Of a stretch of DNA of 64,000 bases, positions 13,227 to 25,084 are shown in pieces; the first letter of the stretch is position 1; the number at the start of each line of letters is the position of its first letter. The notes under the pieces are model-generated. The model had not been told where the DNA came from and ran no database searches. It saw only the letters and a list, made by a program, of their open reading frames with translations. The stretch covers positions 17,549,001 to 17,613,000 of the forward strand of contig JAYKKI010000037.1 in NCBI GenBank assembly GCA_039881145.1, read 5' to 3'. The position numbers were made by a program, and so were the translations under genes. This DNA comes from Druceiella hillmani (lineage: Eukaryota; Arthropoda; Insecta; Lepidoptera; Hepialidae).

Positions 13227-16200
13227 AATAAATCAGGATAACCGTACTCAATAAATACGTCGAAGTCTAATCTATTTTGTCAACTTGCTTTAATGAATTA
13301 AATATTAATAAAGTAATGAGATATTTATTTTACTTATGACAATAAGAAATATATTTGGATAGTGAAAAATAATATCAACATTTATAAATAATTACTACTT
13401 TTTTAATATTTTTCCCAGATTTTATAAGTAGCTTCGTATGAGACCAGATGACTGCAGTTATTTCAAATAACTGAGTGAAAATGGTTGTGTAAAGTGACGA
13501 CATATTCGACATCTCGGATTTTTTTGGGAATGCCGTATAAAAAATTCTAGTACTCTACGTATCTTGATATGGTTCGATTATATGGTTATGAACTTTTATA
13601 TTATGATTATGAATTTAATACCTTTCCAGTGTAATTTTGTCTGACTCGTGACTGTGCAAAAGAGGGACTCATAAGTGGGAATGCGTCATAACAGCACATC
13701 TCCTGACCTGAAAATGTGAATTATTGGTCAAACTTCACTGGAATATTGAGTCGAAGTCACGTTGGGGCAGCTCATTATCAGATTTGTCATTAACACCTGT
13801 ATAACATATATACGTAGCCCTCTAAATAATGTTGAAAGCTAAATTGTAGTCGTAATTTATAATAACGCAATTATTACATGTGAACGGACTATACAGGCAC
13901 ACGGAATTAATATACATGTGTCCGTATAGTCCATGCACCTCAAATTTCCTTCAATTACCTATTTTTATAAACAATTTCAGGTTATTAGATATTATATCGT
14001 TGCCAAAGATGATTTCAATAGTAACAAGGTATGAATATTTCTATGTCTATTCGGAGGTTAATGTACTCATATCCCCGAGTTTCAAAATAATCGACGACAT
14101 CACGAAAGATAGTCATTGTTTATAAAGGTTTTATTCTCAGCAAGAAACCAATGCAAAATATGATTATATGAGTTAATTGTGCTACTCAATATCATCATCA
14201 AAGTTCAACACGATAATTCGAAAATTTTTAACGTTTTATCCCTGAAAAGTGCGAAAGAAATCGCGCTCGATCTATCTATCATAATCTTTTATATTATAAA
14301 TTTTACTTCACTTTATGCTAATAAAAATTGTGCAAGTTATATTAAACATTTATTCAGAATAAAGCCGAATTAAATTGATGATTTTTAGCGTGTTTGTACA
14401 AAATTGCTGACAGAAAAAATTATATGTTAGTGACACTTAATCAGAAATTCAATTTTGAGGTATATGTTCAAGTGCGTATTTTTACGTTTTTATTCGTGAA
14501 AAATATGTTGAGCGCTATATTTATACGCATGAAAACCATTAGTTAACATATGTGAATACTAGATGATAGAATTAAGTGTGTAAGCAATTCTCTTGGGGCG
14601 AGTTCTACCCTCATTTATAGGAGTATAATATTAATTTGATACTCCTTGTTAATAAAAAAATTATTTCCTTCATCACATACATCTTTGAAGTTTTATAATT
14701 TAAAAGGGTTTACGTCAAAGTAATTTTCCTTTTAAATATTAATTTACATGTATACTTTTTCAGTTATGTAGACCATGAAATATGAGTGCTTTATAATCCG
14801 GGATGAAAAGAAATGCTTTCATTTATTGTTCAAAAGCGCTATTGTTATTTTTTACTTCAGTCATTTTAAAGTTAAAGTGTAAATAATTAGACTCAGTAAC
14901 ATATATATTTTGAAGTTTTAAAATTGAAGAAAAGAAAGTTTAGAAGTATTCACTTATTAACTATTAACTTTCTGATAAAAATAATTTTTTCAATTACATA
15001 GACCTTGAAATATGAACACTTTAGTACAAAAATAGAATAAAAAGAAACGCTTTCATTTAGTGTGAGTGTCCAATTGTTATTTTTATTTAACTTATTTTTT
15101 GCGTTAAATTATAGTTAACTAAATTAAATATAGGTTAATTTGAAGTTTCCTCTCTAACATTAGATCTGTAAAAGGGCATATTGTTTTTTAATAAGTACAA
15201 TATGAGTGTTTGTTGAGTCAACCAAATCACAATATAATTTTATGGACTGTGCCCAATTTTTCTCAAAAAGTATTAGCTTTCAACTGTGCGAATTCATTAA
15301 AACATAACAATTTTTGAATTCCTTGAGTAGATCAGAGCAATCTGTAGTGTAAAATATAGTAACGATACCAATATTACATGTAAATATGCAAAATTACGTT
15401 ATAAAATTGAAAACAATATATTCCAAGAAACAAAATGATACTACTATCTGGATTACGGATTGTTATGGTCTTTTTATATATTCATGATGATCGTTTATAA
15501 AAGAAATATATGCAGTTTTTAATAAATTAAGTAGAAATCTGTTTAACAACAAACTCGAACTAAAATTAAGTTATAATTTGTCGTGAAGCAGCTGTCATTG
15601 TTTATATCATACATAAGAAACATTAATTTTGTAAGTAGGCTCCCATGGAAATAAGAAATCGAATAATTATTTATTTCGTCTCTTACTCGTTCATTTACCT
15701 TTGTTCAGTATTCACTTAGGTAACATGAGATGTGCCTTCAAATATTTTGCAACTTTAATTATATTGATCGTAACACTTCTGGACAAAGATTCAAGTTAAT
15801 AAACTAAGTTAATAAACAATATAAAATAAGTAAAATTTGACAAAAAACGTGTGTCAATTCTTTGTTATTTATAACTTTCACAAAATAAAATTCTCCGTGG
15901 CAATTCTTTGATTTTAGTTTATAAGGAATTGAAATAAAATTGAACATATATAAAATAATGAAAGCGAATTAAATTAATACTTTTTTCTTGGACAACCATT
16001 CGTAATTTCGACTTTTATTTTTTTACTAAAATTTAAGTCAAACTTGGGGTTAAATATTAAAAAAAAAATTTTAGTTAAATACTAAAAAAAAATTAACGTG
16101 ACAAAGTTAACAATTTATTACATTCAAGCTAAAACATTACAGCAGACTTGAGATAAAATTCACTTCACGATGAATTTACTCACAAAATTTGACTGAATTT

Positions 16201-17100
16201 ATTTGAATTGTTATCCTATCTTTACGATTGTTGACAAAGTACTATTTGAAAAGTTATGACCAGTTGCTGGAAATCTTTCACACTTACCTGATTGTTGACG
16301 ATCGGTCTATAGATAATTGGTTCCGTCGACATTTCTTTCTAAAATTCTATAAATTTTTATAAATCATTTTTATAAATAAAATATAAACTTCTGGAATACA
16401 TTTTTAAAATAGCTTTTTCCGTATTTTGGAGTATCGGGTTTTATAATTTATCATCGTAATCAATTTCAGACGGAGGAAGACATATAGTAAGTTATGACAT
16501 AAGTGTCGGATATTAGAAATGTGAATTTCACTACATTTTTTTCGTAACAAAAGACTATAGAGTAAAAAAGTATGACTCGATCTCAATTATTCTATTACAA
16601 AAAAAAACTTTGAATTAAAATATATTACAGAAAATGATTTTGTGTCATTGTTTGCGAAGCACCATTCATTATACTAAGTTGTGTTCATTTTAGTTACCTC
16701 TTATTTTATCACTATGCCTTTATCACCCACGAACATTACAAATTATTTAATATCAATCACCAAAGTACAATAATAGCAATAAAAGAAGGGATATTGTTTT
16801 TCAGTTCATAACTTTCATATTAAGTATAAAGCGATTTACTAATGCTGTACCGTTATTAAGAAATTAATATATTTATTAATAATATGAAAGTGCCACGAGA
16901 GTGGCGGTGCCTCGGTGCTTTATAGGACATAAGAAAAGGTTGCTGCTTCCGGCGTTTGTTCCACAAAACATCCATCTAAACATACATAAAAAATAACACA
17001 ATTCAATTGTACATAAATAAAAATTTCCAATAATTATCAGATGAGCCGTTATTCATTAAAAAAAATTACGTCTTCACGGCAAAAAGAATTCTAGTCACAC
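13227..17100. other. AT-rich non-coding stretch, nothing recognised
   Basis: Several 60-80 codon open frames occur, none with motifs or supporting context. Two similar blocks at about 14755-14840 and 14990-15070 share 'TTTTTCA.TTA..TAGACC.TGAAATATGA' and 'GAAA.GCTTTCATTTA'. They look like a diverged duplication of about 235 bp. Confidence 0.55.
14755..15075 (+). repeat. Diverged direct duplication (about 235-bp offset)
   Basis: Two blocks share the order TTTTTCAGTTATGTAGACC / TTTTTTCAATTACATAGACC, then TTGAAATATGAACAC-like text, then GAAACGCTTTCATTTA-like text, then AT.GTTATTTTT. The copies start near 14756 and 14986. They have diverged by substitutions and small indels. The unit has no coding potential. 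Confidence 0.55.
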
Positions 17101-17105
17101 ACACT

Positions 17106-17675
17106 TTGGTTGCTTCTTTCCATTTCTTTTGTAATATTGGATTCCGTATGTCACTCAATTCCGAACATAGAATGTTATATTTCTATAGCACTCCACCCTT
17201 TTTTCGTGCTTATTTCTATATGCAGGTTCATACGAAACTATCAATAGTAGAATTCGGTATTAGAATTTTGTCGTTATTACATTTTTCATGTCTCACAGCA
17301 TGTCTATGTTATCCTACTCTTGTAATGGGCTATAAAAGTTATTGTCCTAACTTAAAATCTTATATAATGGAGATACCAGATATTTTCGGCGACTTTGGAC
17401 AAAAATTATACAATAATTGCAAAAGAAATATAATTTTGTTTTTATCGAATTTGTCAATTTTCTTTGAATATATCACGGTTTGCACTTTATTTTTTACTTA
17501 CATATTGATACATTGCACTCATTCATTATTTTTACGGAATATTCGAATTTTTACAGAATGTTTTTTACGAAATATTCTTCATTTATTTAAATTGTTATGT
17601 TGTTACCCTGGTTTCCTAGGTTCCGTAGCTATATTTGGAACCCTTTTGGCTTCGCCTCTTCGGTCTGTATGTTAA
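17106..17675 (+). other. Longest non-transposon open frame (189 codons), probably not a gene
   Basis: The plus strand is open from a TTG at 17106 to a TAA at 17673-17675. The translation is rich in Phe, Leu, Ile, Cys and Tyr, which is what T-rich DNA gives, and it contains several hydrophobic runs. A weak resemblance of the middle part (a PDI..FGQ block followed by hydrophobic segments) to amino-acid permeases is not convincing. The last 60-70 bases lie inside a dispersed non-coding repeat (TTCCGTA..TGGAACCC). That repeat argues the frame is fortuitous or that any gene was disrupted. No Kozak-like start, splice sites or neighbours support expression. Given the T-rich bias I estimate an open run this long is unusual in 64 kb but not impossible. 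Confidence 0.12.
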
Positions 17676-17790
17676 ATTAGTTTTACTCGCTAACTATTAG
17701 TTCATAAAGCTGGAATTTTACATTTTTATACATATTTTTAACTACTATCAAGGTTTGAAATAAACTAAAAACTAAGATCAAATTTTTGAA
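17600..17790 (+). repeat. Dispersed repeat copy (GGTTCCGTA / GGAACCC type)
   Basis: It reads CTAGGTTCCGTAGC, then TTTGGAACCCTTTTGG, then CTTCG..TCGGTCTGTATG, then AAGCTGGAATTTTACA. This is the order of phrases in a non-coding repeat I recall as very common in Lepidoptera, where better copies have a CTGTCTGTC run after GGAACCC. A related copy in the same orientation lies at 39.8-40.3 kb. The right boundary is soft. Confidence 0.6.
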
Positions 17791-17806
17791 CACCAACATT
17801 AGTTGT

Positions 17807-17854
17807 GGCGTTTTTATCGCAATTTTACAAGTGGAAGGTTGCAATAAAAACGCC
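17807..17854. repeat. Inverted repeat, 16-bp arms
   Basis: GGCGTTTTTATCGCAA at 17807-17822 pairs with TTGCAATAAAAACGCC at 17839-17854. There is one C/T difference (a wobble pair on one strand) and the loop is 16 nt. It lies just after the repeat copy above and could be its terminus or a separate small foldback. Confidence 0.75.
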
Positions 17855-17930
17855 TTTAACAAATTTGAGGGTATGTTATAAATATTTCTTCGATAATAAA
17901 ATCCACTTAAAGTATATTAAGCTCTAAAGT

Positions 17931-18039
17931 AATCATTTGAGTTTTGAGTGTTTGAGTTATATACAAAGTAATTATTTGAGTTTTGAGTATTTGAGTAACA
18001 TTTAAGCAATTATTTGAGTTTTGAGTGTTTGAGTTATAT
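17931..18039 (+). repeat. Tandem repeat, 38-39-bp unit, about 2.8 copies
   Basis: Units start with AATCATTTGA or AATTATTTGA at 17931, 17970 and 18008. Each reads TTTGAGTTTTGAGT(G/A)TTTGAGT, followed by a spacer ending in AAGT/AAGC. The third unit lacks its last few bases. Inside each unit TTTGAGT is itself repeated three times. Confidence 0.9.
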
Positions 18040-20164
18040 CGTCATCGTCCTCCCACCATCAACTGAACCGGTATTTATGGATGTCTGAATAGAATTGACG
18101 ACAGAAGCATATGTAAAGAAATTAAAATAAAAAGTATATACATACCTAAGCATGCTATATAAGTTTACGGCTAATATTCGGCGATCTTATGAGACGTAGT
18201 TGAGTTTGCAAAACGTTCATGGATATTTCATACAAATGACTTAAATCAACGGCAAAAATAAACTTGTGTTTGAAACGACTTAGTTTTGTATTACTTCACT
18301 AATTTCAAAAGCTTGAATGAAATCTTTCACCCAGCTGGGATAATTTATATAAATATTGTTTTTGTCAAAATCAGGACGCCAAAATAGTTCAAATTATGCT
18401 TACGATTTTGATCACAAAATGTAGTTTAATATGGCCATATTTTCTATTAGATTAGATCAATTAACTATTAATATTTTAATATAATAATTACATGCGATAT
18501 TATGAACACTTAAATCTCTAACTCGGAATTATCCTAAACATTTTAATAGAAAATGTGACATATTCGTACACTATGTCTTAAGTGTGTTACATGATTAATT
18601 GTGTGCAGAAAATTCATAGAGCGAGTTCTATTCGTGTTTAACCCTTTTTAATATATATATTTTGTAATATGAAGATGCAACTGTAAAACTCCCATTTCTG
18701 ATAAACTGAACTTATTCCCAATCATTTTTAAATAATTATGAATCATAAATAATTGAAAAATATTTAGCAATTAAAATAGCTTTATACTGCGTACTATTAG
18801 TAATAAAATAAATTATAAATAAGGATTTGTTTGTGACAGTGCATTAGTTATCGTTTTCAAATTAGTAAGTGTATTTGTTAAAGTAATTACTGTACATTGT
18901 TGAAGTGTTTAATGTCAACTTGTAAAGCAATATTTAGCAAGTAAATACTTTCTCAGTTTTAATACAAAAGCTGAAATTAGAAAAATATGATATATAATTG
19001 ATAAGATAACACATATGGAGTTTTATGTTATCTAGCTAGCTTTCAAAAATACACAATATACAATTTCTTTTTAAATATTTGTTGTTTTGCACTTATTGGA
19101 ATAATAAAAATTGATTTACTTTTAATTTTTAAAATTAGAGCTTTTTGAATCACGTGCAATGCCTTTGTTATTTATTTTATTACTGCGTATTTTAATTATT
19201 TTAGTCTTTAGTAATTATTATTTATGTATATATGACGTGAATATTACTCCTAAAATTAATGTCAGAAAATATTACATTGAATAAAACAGTTGGTATTTTC
19301 TCAAATATTGAATATACCTATTTGTTTCGTTGCACAAATTTTTTTACATATTTTTGCGATAAATTGTTACCTTGAACTCCTTGAAAACTCCACAGATTCT
19401 ATTGTAACCTATCGGCTGTGCAGTAATTTACGTTTTTAGTAAATTATTCTCTTGTTATACTATTTTTGTCACGGAGAAAATGCGGTAAGTGAAATTACTA
19501 TAACAAAGTATAGTCGTAGCTCCTTCTATTATTAATTTTTTAAACAGTTTTTCGCAATTTTGTGTTTTTCATTTTTTTCAATTAGTGATCGAATCTTAAA
19601 ATAAACGTTTCATTATTATTAATTTATGGCTACGGAAAAACGATTTATAGATAAATGGTTACAAGAGACAAAACTTTGAAACGATCCATATTTAATTTAA
19701 TATCGTCGAGGAATTTAATACTGCTAAACCTTACGACTTCCTTTAATAAATATTAAAGCGCAACGAAGTCAAACGGAATTTATGAGCCGCGTAAAGTTTG
19801 AGTGAAATGTACTTTAAATTTTCGATCTGATGTAAATCGTTTCTTACATTGTTAACGAATTTGCCAAAGAATAGTTTTTCGACATTCACTGAAATGTGAA
19901 GTAATTTACGTAAAGTAACAAAGTCCTGTCGTGCGATTATTAATATTTAATGCACACCTTTTATTTACAGTTTCCACTATTACTTTTCTAGTTGAAGTTT
20001 TCTCTATTTCCTTCGCTATTGGAAACTAATTTGAAAGATATTATAGAAATATTAAAGAAAAATTATCGACACTTTAAACTATTTAATGATGGTTTTATTC
20101 GTCATGATCAGTTATTTATTTTTACACAGAAATCAAATATATAAAACTTCTGTTCATTACAATT
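18040..20164. other. AT-rich non-coding stretch, nothing recognised
   Basis: No gene, RNA or long repeat was recognised in this interval. Confidence 0.6.
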
Positions 20165-21030
20165 TCAACTTTTTCATTGGCTTCAAAAAAGAAGGAGGTT
20201 TTTATTTTGACTGCATTTTTTCCTTTTTTTATAAATGCTACCTTATAACTTTGACATTTCTCAACCAAGTTGGATAATTATTTTTATTTGGAAACTTGTA
20301 CTCCTAGTTTGGTAATTTGGTACGAATATGATTATGTAAATTGAAGACATATCATAGAACTCCCCAAAATTTAATAGAACAAGTGCTGTAATCGAGTCTG
20401 TGGGACATAAATCTAATCAACTTGGATGATTCTTTATTTGGAAAGATATACTTCGAGTATGGTTCCACCAATATGTAATTAAACCCTGGCCATTGGAATT
20501 GAAGACATACCAGAAAATTCCTCGACATTGAACAGCACAGATACCGTGATCGAGTTTTGATGATTTATATCCAATGATAATCTAATAAAAAATGACTAAC
20601 TATAAATTTGCACTTTATTAAAATGAGTGTGTACAGAAAATAGACACAGGAATTATTTAGTGTTGAAGAGTAAATTCATCGAGTGTCGAACTGTTTGACT
20701 TGTCTTCACATAGTAAGAAAATAATAGAGTGAATGGTCAGTAAGTATATAAGAGTACATATAATATAATTTTCACCTTTCGTTCACAAATCATGATACAG
20801 GTATTTTTAATGTAGTATGTGGGTTTCAAGCAAAGAATCTGTCATTGAATTCCGGATTGCACCTACTCAGTTCTGATGCTGCAGGAGTACTGCCGGCTAA
20901 AATTGTGAGAATGGAAAATTTATTGTTTTAAATTAGTGCTGTGACTCTTGAGTAGAGACTCCACCACTAAACTTTGAGTTCTTCCCTTGAATGAAGACTA
21001 TTCGTGCGCGCTTGGCTGAAAAATATGTAG
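20165..21030 (+). repeat. Dispersed repeat copy with internal 158-bp duplication
   Basis: The head at about 20178 reads GGCTTCAAAAAAGAAGGAGG, then TTTTATTTTGACTGCATTTTTT, matching the AACCGACTTCAAAAAGGAGG..GACTGTATTTTTT head I recall from lepidopteran repeats and seen again at 30.27 kb. Two diverged units follow at a constant 158-bp offset: TTGAAGACATATCATAGAAC at 20341 with GTAATCGAGT at 20388, and TTGAAGACATACCAGAAAAT at 20499 with GTGATCGAGT at 20546. From about 20815 the CAAGCAAAGAATCTGTCATT block matches 5130. The open frame near its start (63 codons) is repeat sequence, not a gene. Confidence 0.7.
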
Positions 21031-21942
21031 CTTATCGTCAAGGAACCAAAATAAATGTTTAAAATGTCTTACGAGTAAGTGTACACATTCAAATATATCA
21101 AAATTGCTATTCCGTAGTTCTTTTGAGTATTTTGTGTTTTTTGTGGTCTAATAATAAAATTTTTGAAGAGATATTTATAGCAAAAGAATACTTTTAAATT
21201 CTTAATTGTGTATTGTTATAGAGTATAAGGCAATAATTAATTTATTTTAATTTTTTTCTTAAAATTTAGTTGTACTGTTACCGACAAACCAAACTACCGT
21301 AATAACAGGGAAATATCACAAAAATAAAATACGATATAAAGCAAAAAATTTCTATTCATTTGTTGCAGCAGGCAAAACGAAGTTTCGAAAATACCTTTCG
21401 AGTGAGTTTCTCTGACATTAGCGGAGAAAACTTTGCGTAATGCGGGCTACAACTGTATAGAAACACAAGTGCCAACCGTGGGCTTACACGGAAATTATTT
21501 TCTGTTCGTTTGTCGTAATTATGGAAAATATACAGAACTGTTTCTATGAATAAACGAGTTATTCTGCAATTGATCCTATTTCATTAAATGCTGAAATCAA
21601 GGATTCGATGTTAATAGTAGTAATTTGTTTTATGTACATATTTAATATTCAATTGAACTAAAACTGGCTAAGTGCGTGTCGGGACATATTAAAACGGTGA
21701 ATTCTGTAGATGTGTGTTTCTCTTTAAATCATTAATACATGTCAAAGGTAATAATTTTATTTAAATTAAATGCTTTAATACTGATCTTTTCAGATTTTTC
21801 AAACGCATTATTAGAAAATCAGAGAGAACATTTTATTTCACTTTTAATTTTTGCAAGTGAAATTTAAAAATGATAAATGAAAATTTATTTTGTTTTAAAC
21901 ATTTTCCAGTAAGTTCCAAATCCATGGAAAGTTCGTTTTTTT
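21031..21942. other. AT-rich non-coding stretch, nothing recognised
   Basis: A somewhat GC-richer piece at 21370-21500 was examined in six frames without recognisable similarity. Nothing else seen. Confidence 0.55.
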
Positions 21943-22030
21943 TGTGCCTGTGCATGTGCGCGCGCACGCACCCCCGTATGCGCACGTGCACATGCACGCG
22001 TACCTATACAAGCACGCTCACGCACATATG
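21943..22030. repeat. GC-rich alternating purine/pyrimidine tract
   Basis: An 88-bp island of GTGC/GCGC/CACG alternation, including TGCATGTGCGCGCGCACGCA and TATGCGCACGTGCACATGCA, sits in very AT-rich DNA. Its alternating purine-pyrimidine pattern is typical of Z-DNA-prone sequence. Parts are self-complementary (TGCGCACGTGCACATGCA, GTGCGCGCGCAC). It is probably a decayed (GC/GT)n microsatellite. Confidence 0.85.
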
Positions 22031-22400
22031 AAATTAAAGAATTAAATAATCAAAAAGATATGATAATTAATAATTCCATAATGGTGCAGGAATATTTATT
22101 CATGACAGCCATATTAGACGAAATTTTCCATTAGAATGTACATATAATTTAGATTAATCAAATCAATTTAACCCAAGTAGAAAGTTATATAATTTCATGT
22201 ATCTTAAACAAAAATCTGTAGCATTTTATTATCAAATCCAATATGAAATTATTATGTCGCGAACGGAATTTAAATAAAATATGGTACCTCGACAAATAGA
22301 TAGTCTAAGTAGGAGATTTAAGTCATTTGAGGAAAAAAAAACAATTTAATACAGATTAAGTTTTAATTTTAATTTTAAGAGACGTATAATTCGTCGAATA
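22031..22400. other. 3' flank of the LINE insertion, nothing recognised
   Basis: AT-rich DNA between the GC tract and the target-site duplication. No features seen. Confidence 0.6.
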
Positions 22401-22411
22401 ATGTAATAAAT
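22401..22411. repeat. Target-site duplication, copy next to the LINE poly(A) tail
   Basis: ATGTAATAAAT directly abuts the T-run that is the poly(A) tail of the minus-strand LINE. The identical 11 bp recur at 26690-26700 beside the element's 5' end. Confidence 0.9.
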
Positions 22412-22528
22412 TTTTTTTTTATTAGACTTTTTATTAAAACTAATTATATAACTAACGATTAATTTGTTTCTGAATTAATGTACTATGTGCTGACTAAACT
22501 AAGATTTTCCTTTGAATCACTTAGTGTT
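22412..22528 (-). other. LINE 3' UTR and poly(A) tail
   Basis: 117 bp follow the ORF2 stop at 22529-22531. On the element strand AATAAA (plus 22430-22435) lies about 10 bp before the A-run (plus 22412-22420). Confidence 0.85.
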
Positions 22529-25084
22529 CTAATGTCTAAGAAGCTCAAAAGGTTTTATTCTTTTGAGTCTTCTAATAGTATTTTGTACATTTGAGAGTCT
22601 GGACACTTCTGGATTAATGTGGTTTTGAAGTCTCTTTTGGTGAGAACTAGCAAATTTACTAATAGTATCGTCTACAATCTCAAGATCGCGATGGAGATCA
22701 CAGTTACGGACATACCAAGGCGCGTTAACTACACACTTAAGCACTTTGTTTTGGAATATTTGTATCACTTGGATAATAGACTTGCTGGCGCAGCCCCACA
22801 GCTGTATTCCATAACACCAAATTGGGCTTATACAAAATAAGCTTGTTGTATGTCGAAAGCTCAGAATTACGATCAAGCAACCAATACATTTTTCTGAACT
22901 TGATATTAAGTTCGTCGCGTTTCTTCGTAATATGTTCTTTCCACCGAAGCTTGGCGTTAAGAGTCATACCAAGATATTTAGCGGTGTTTGCATATGGTAA
23001 TTGAGTGCCATTAATAAAGACTGGATGTGGTGTTATCTTTTTATTTGTAAAATTGATATGTGTTGATTTGGATTTGTTTAATTTAATGCGCCATTTTTTT
23101 GTCCAGATGGCTACTTTGTTGAGAGCAGATTGCAATTTTGTAGTTGAAACTTCCACAGTCTCCCCCCCTGCCATTATTGCCGTATCATCTGCAAATATGG
23201 CTGTTGTACTATATAACGTTGTTGGAACATCATTAATGTATAGCAAATACAAAACTGGGCCTAGAACACTGCCTTGAGGGACCTCAGCCTTAATCAGCTT
23301 CAAGTCTGAATACGAGTCTTCGTATTTAACCCGAAAGTGTCGATTAGTCAGATAGGATTTTAAGAGTTGGTAGAAGTGATAGGGAAGAAGTAATTTTAAT
23401 TTGTGTAGGAGACCTTCGTGCCAAACGATCAAATGCCTGTGCTACATACAAGAAGACAGCAGAACATACATTTTTGTTTTCTATCGCTTTTTCAATAACA
23501 TCAGTAATACGATGTACTTGATCGATTGTCGAGTGGTTGTTTCTGAAACCAAATTGATGTGGTGGTATCAGGTTTCTTTGATCAAGAACAGGTTTGAAAC
23601 GCTTTAAAATTAGTTTCTCAAATAGCTTTGACATGATTAGTAAGAGTGAGATGGGTTGATATGATTCAACTTCACTTAGATTTTTGCCAGGTTTTGGTAT
23701 CATAATAACTTCAGCTGTTGTCCACGCATCTGGAACATAGTTTAGTCGAATACAGGAATTGATCAGAGTAGTTAATTTAACCAGAGCTTTTCTTTGAAAT
23801 CTTTTAAGGATGTCACCTGTAATTAGATCAAATCCAGGTGCTTTCTTCACATTGAGGTTGTTTTTAATTTCATCGGCAACTTCCTTAGGTGTAACTAATG
23901 AAATTCTGACAGGATAAGCATTGGGATGAAGATGTGGTAGAGCATCATCTCCCTCGTTTGGATAGAATCTCCCTCGTTTGAATTGCTTCAAGGTGTTGAG
24001 CAAACACTTCTGCTTTTTCTGAATTATTACGAGCCCATTTTCCATCAGTTTTTTTTATAGGAGGTACTTGAGCTAACGGTCGTTTGAGATATTTTGTAGC
24101 TTTCCATAGTGAATATTCAGTTTTGCTATCTGCAGTAAGTTCTGTGAGAAATTTTTTGATTGATAATTGTTTGATATTTTTTATTTCTGTAGTTAGTTAT
24201 CTAGTAGCTCTGTTCAGTAGAGTTTTATCATATGGACTTCTTGATTGATGCCACTTTCTTCTAAGTTTTCTTTTTTCTGATATTAGGACCCTAATTTCTT
24301 TCGGATAATTAAAACCTTTTAATTTTCTTTTAATAACCGGCGTACTATTCCAGGCAGCTCCCTGAATATCTGCGGTAAAAGCATTTAATTATTTTTCCAA
24401 TTGATCAACAGTCTTTATCGGCACCATGAAATTAATATAATTTTCTAATAAGTAATTAAAATAAATCCAATCTGTTTTTTTGCTACTAAGAGTTAATGTT
24501 TGCTCTTTCAAAATGATTTTGTCACTAACCGTTAGGTAAATTGGAGAATGATCAGAGTTCAAGTTAAGTCCCTCTTCAATTTTAATATAATTTGCTGATA
24601 AATTTTTGACAATAAAAAAGTCTATTAGGTCTGGAGTTTTATTAGGGTCTGTATGCCAATATGTTGGTTTACTACTTGACATGAATTCGCATCCATAACT
24701 TACAGCAGCCCTGTATAATTTTCGCCCCTTAGTATTGATTAATCTTGAGCCCTAGTGGTTGTGTTTAGCATTGAAGTCACCTCCAATGATGAAGCGACAA
24801 TTTAATTTTTTAAAAAGTGTGATATATTCATCTGCATAAATATTATATCTAGGTGGGCAATATATTGCACTTACCCTGAGTTTTTGTTTAGTTGTCTCAA
24901 CTGTTACAATTGTAGCTTGGATATCGCAAGTCACATATTTTTCTTCTTCAAAGTGTTTGATGCAGTTTTTAATAATAACAGCACTACGCGGCTCGCGGAG
25001 GAGCCGTGTTAGCAGGATGATTTGAATAATAGGTTGAGTAGCTTTTGAATCTAATAAAGAACTCAATAACACATCTAGGTTCCT
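22529..25084 (-). pseudogene. LINE ORF2: endonuclease and reverse transcriptase, broken
   Basis: Endonuclease part, about 25040-24560: VSAIYCPP, GGDFNAKH and a C-terminal NSDHSP keep the catalytic Asp/Asn/His residues. The N-terminal third of the domain is missing. Reverse transcriptase, about 23900-23050: KAPGFDLI, WTTAEVIMIPKPGK, YQPISLL, PHQFGFRNNHST, motif A as FLYVAQAFD, PQGSVLGPVLY, and the catalytic FADDTAI, then KYLGMTLN. The C-terminal part with PIWCYGIQLWGCAS ends at 22529. Lesions, in element order: TAG in place of Trp at 24752-24754, TAA at 24389-24391, TAA at 24197-24199, a frameshift from a 20-bp tandem duplication at 23947-23980, catalytic Asp to Tyr in motif A near 23440, a frameshift at about 23425, and a frameshift at about 22850. 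The reverse transcriptase would be inactive even without the frameshifts. Confidence 0.93.
23947..23980 (-). repeat. 20-bp tandem duplication breaking ORF2
   Basis: ATCTCCCTCGTTTG occurs at 23947-23960 and again at 23967-23980. The extra 20 bp shift the frame just before the PNEGDDALPHLHP segment of the reverse-transcriptase part. Confidence 0.9.

Noticed and set aside
22619..23607. Plus-strand open frames of 60-90 codons opposite the LINE
   Set aside because: They are antisense shadows of ORF2.
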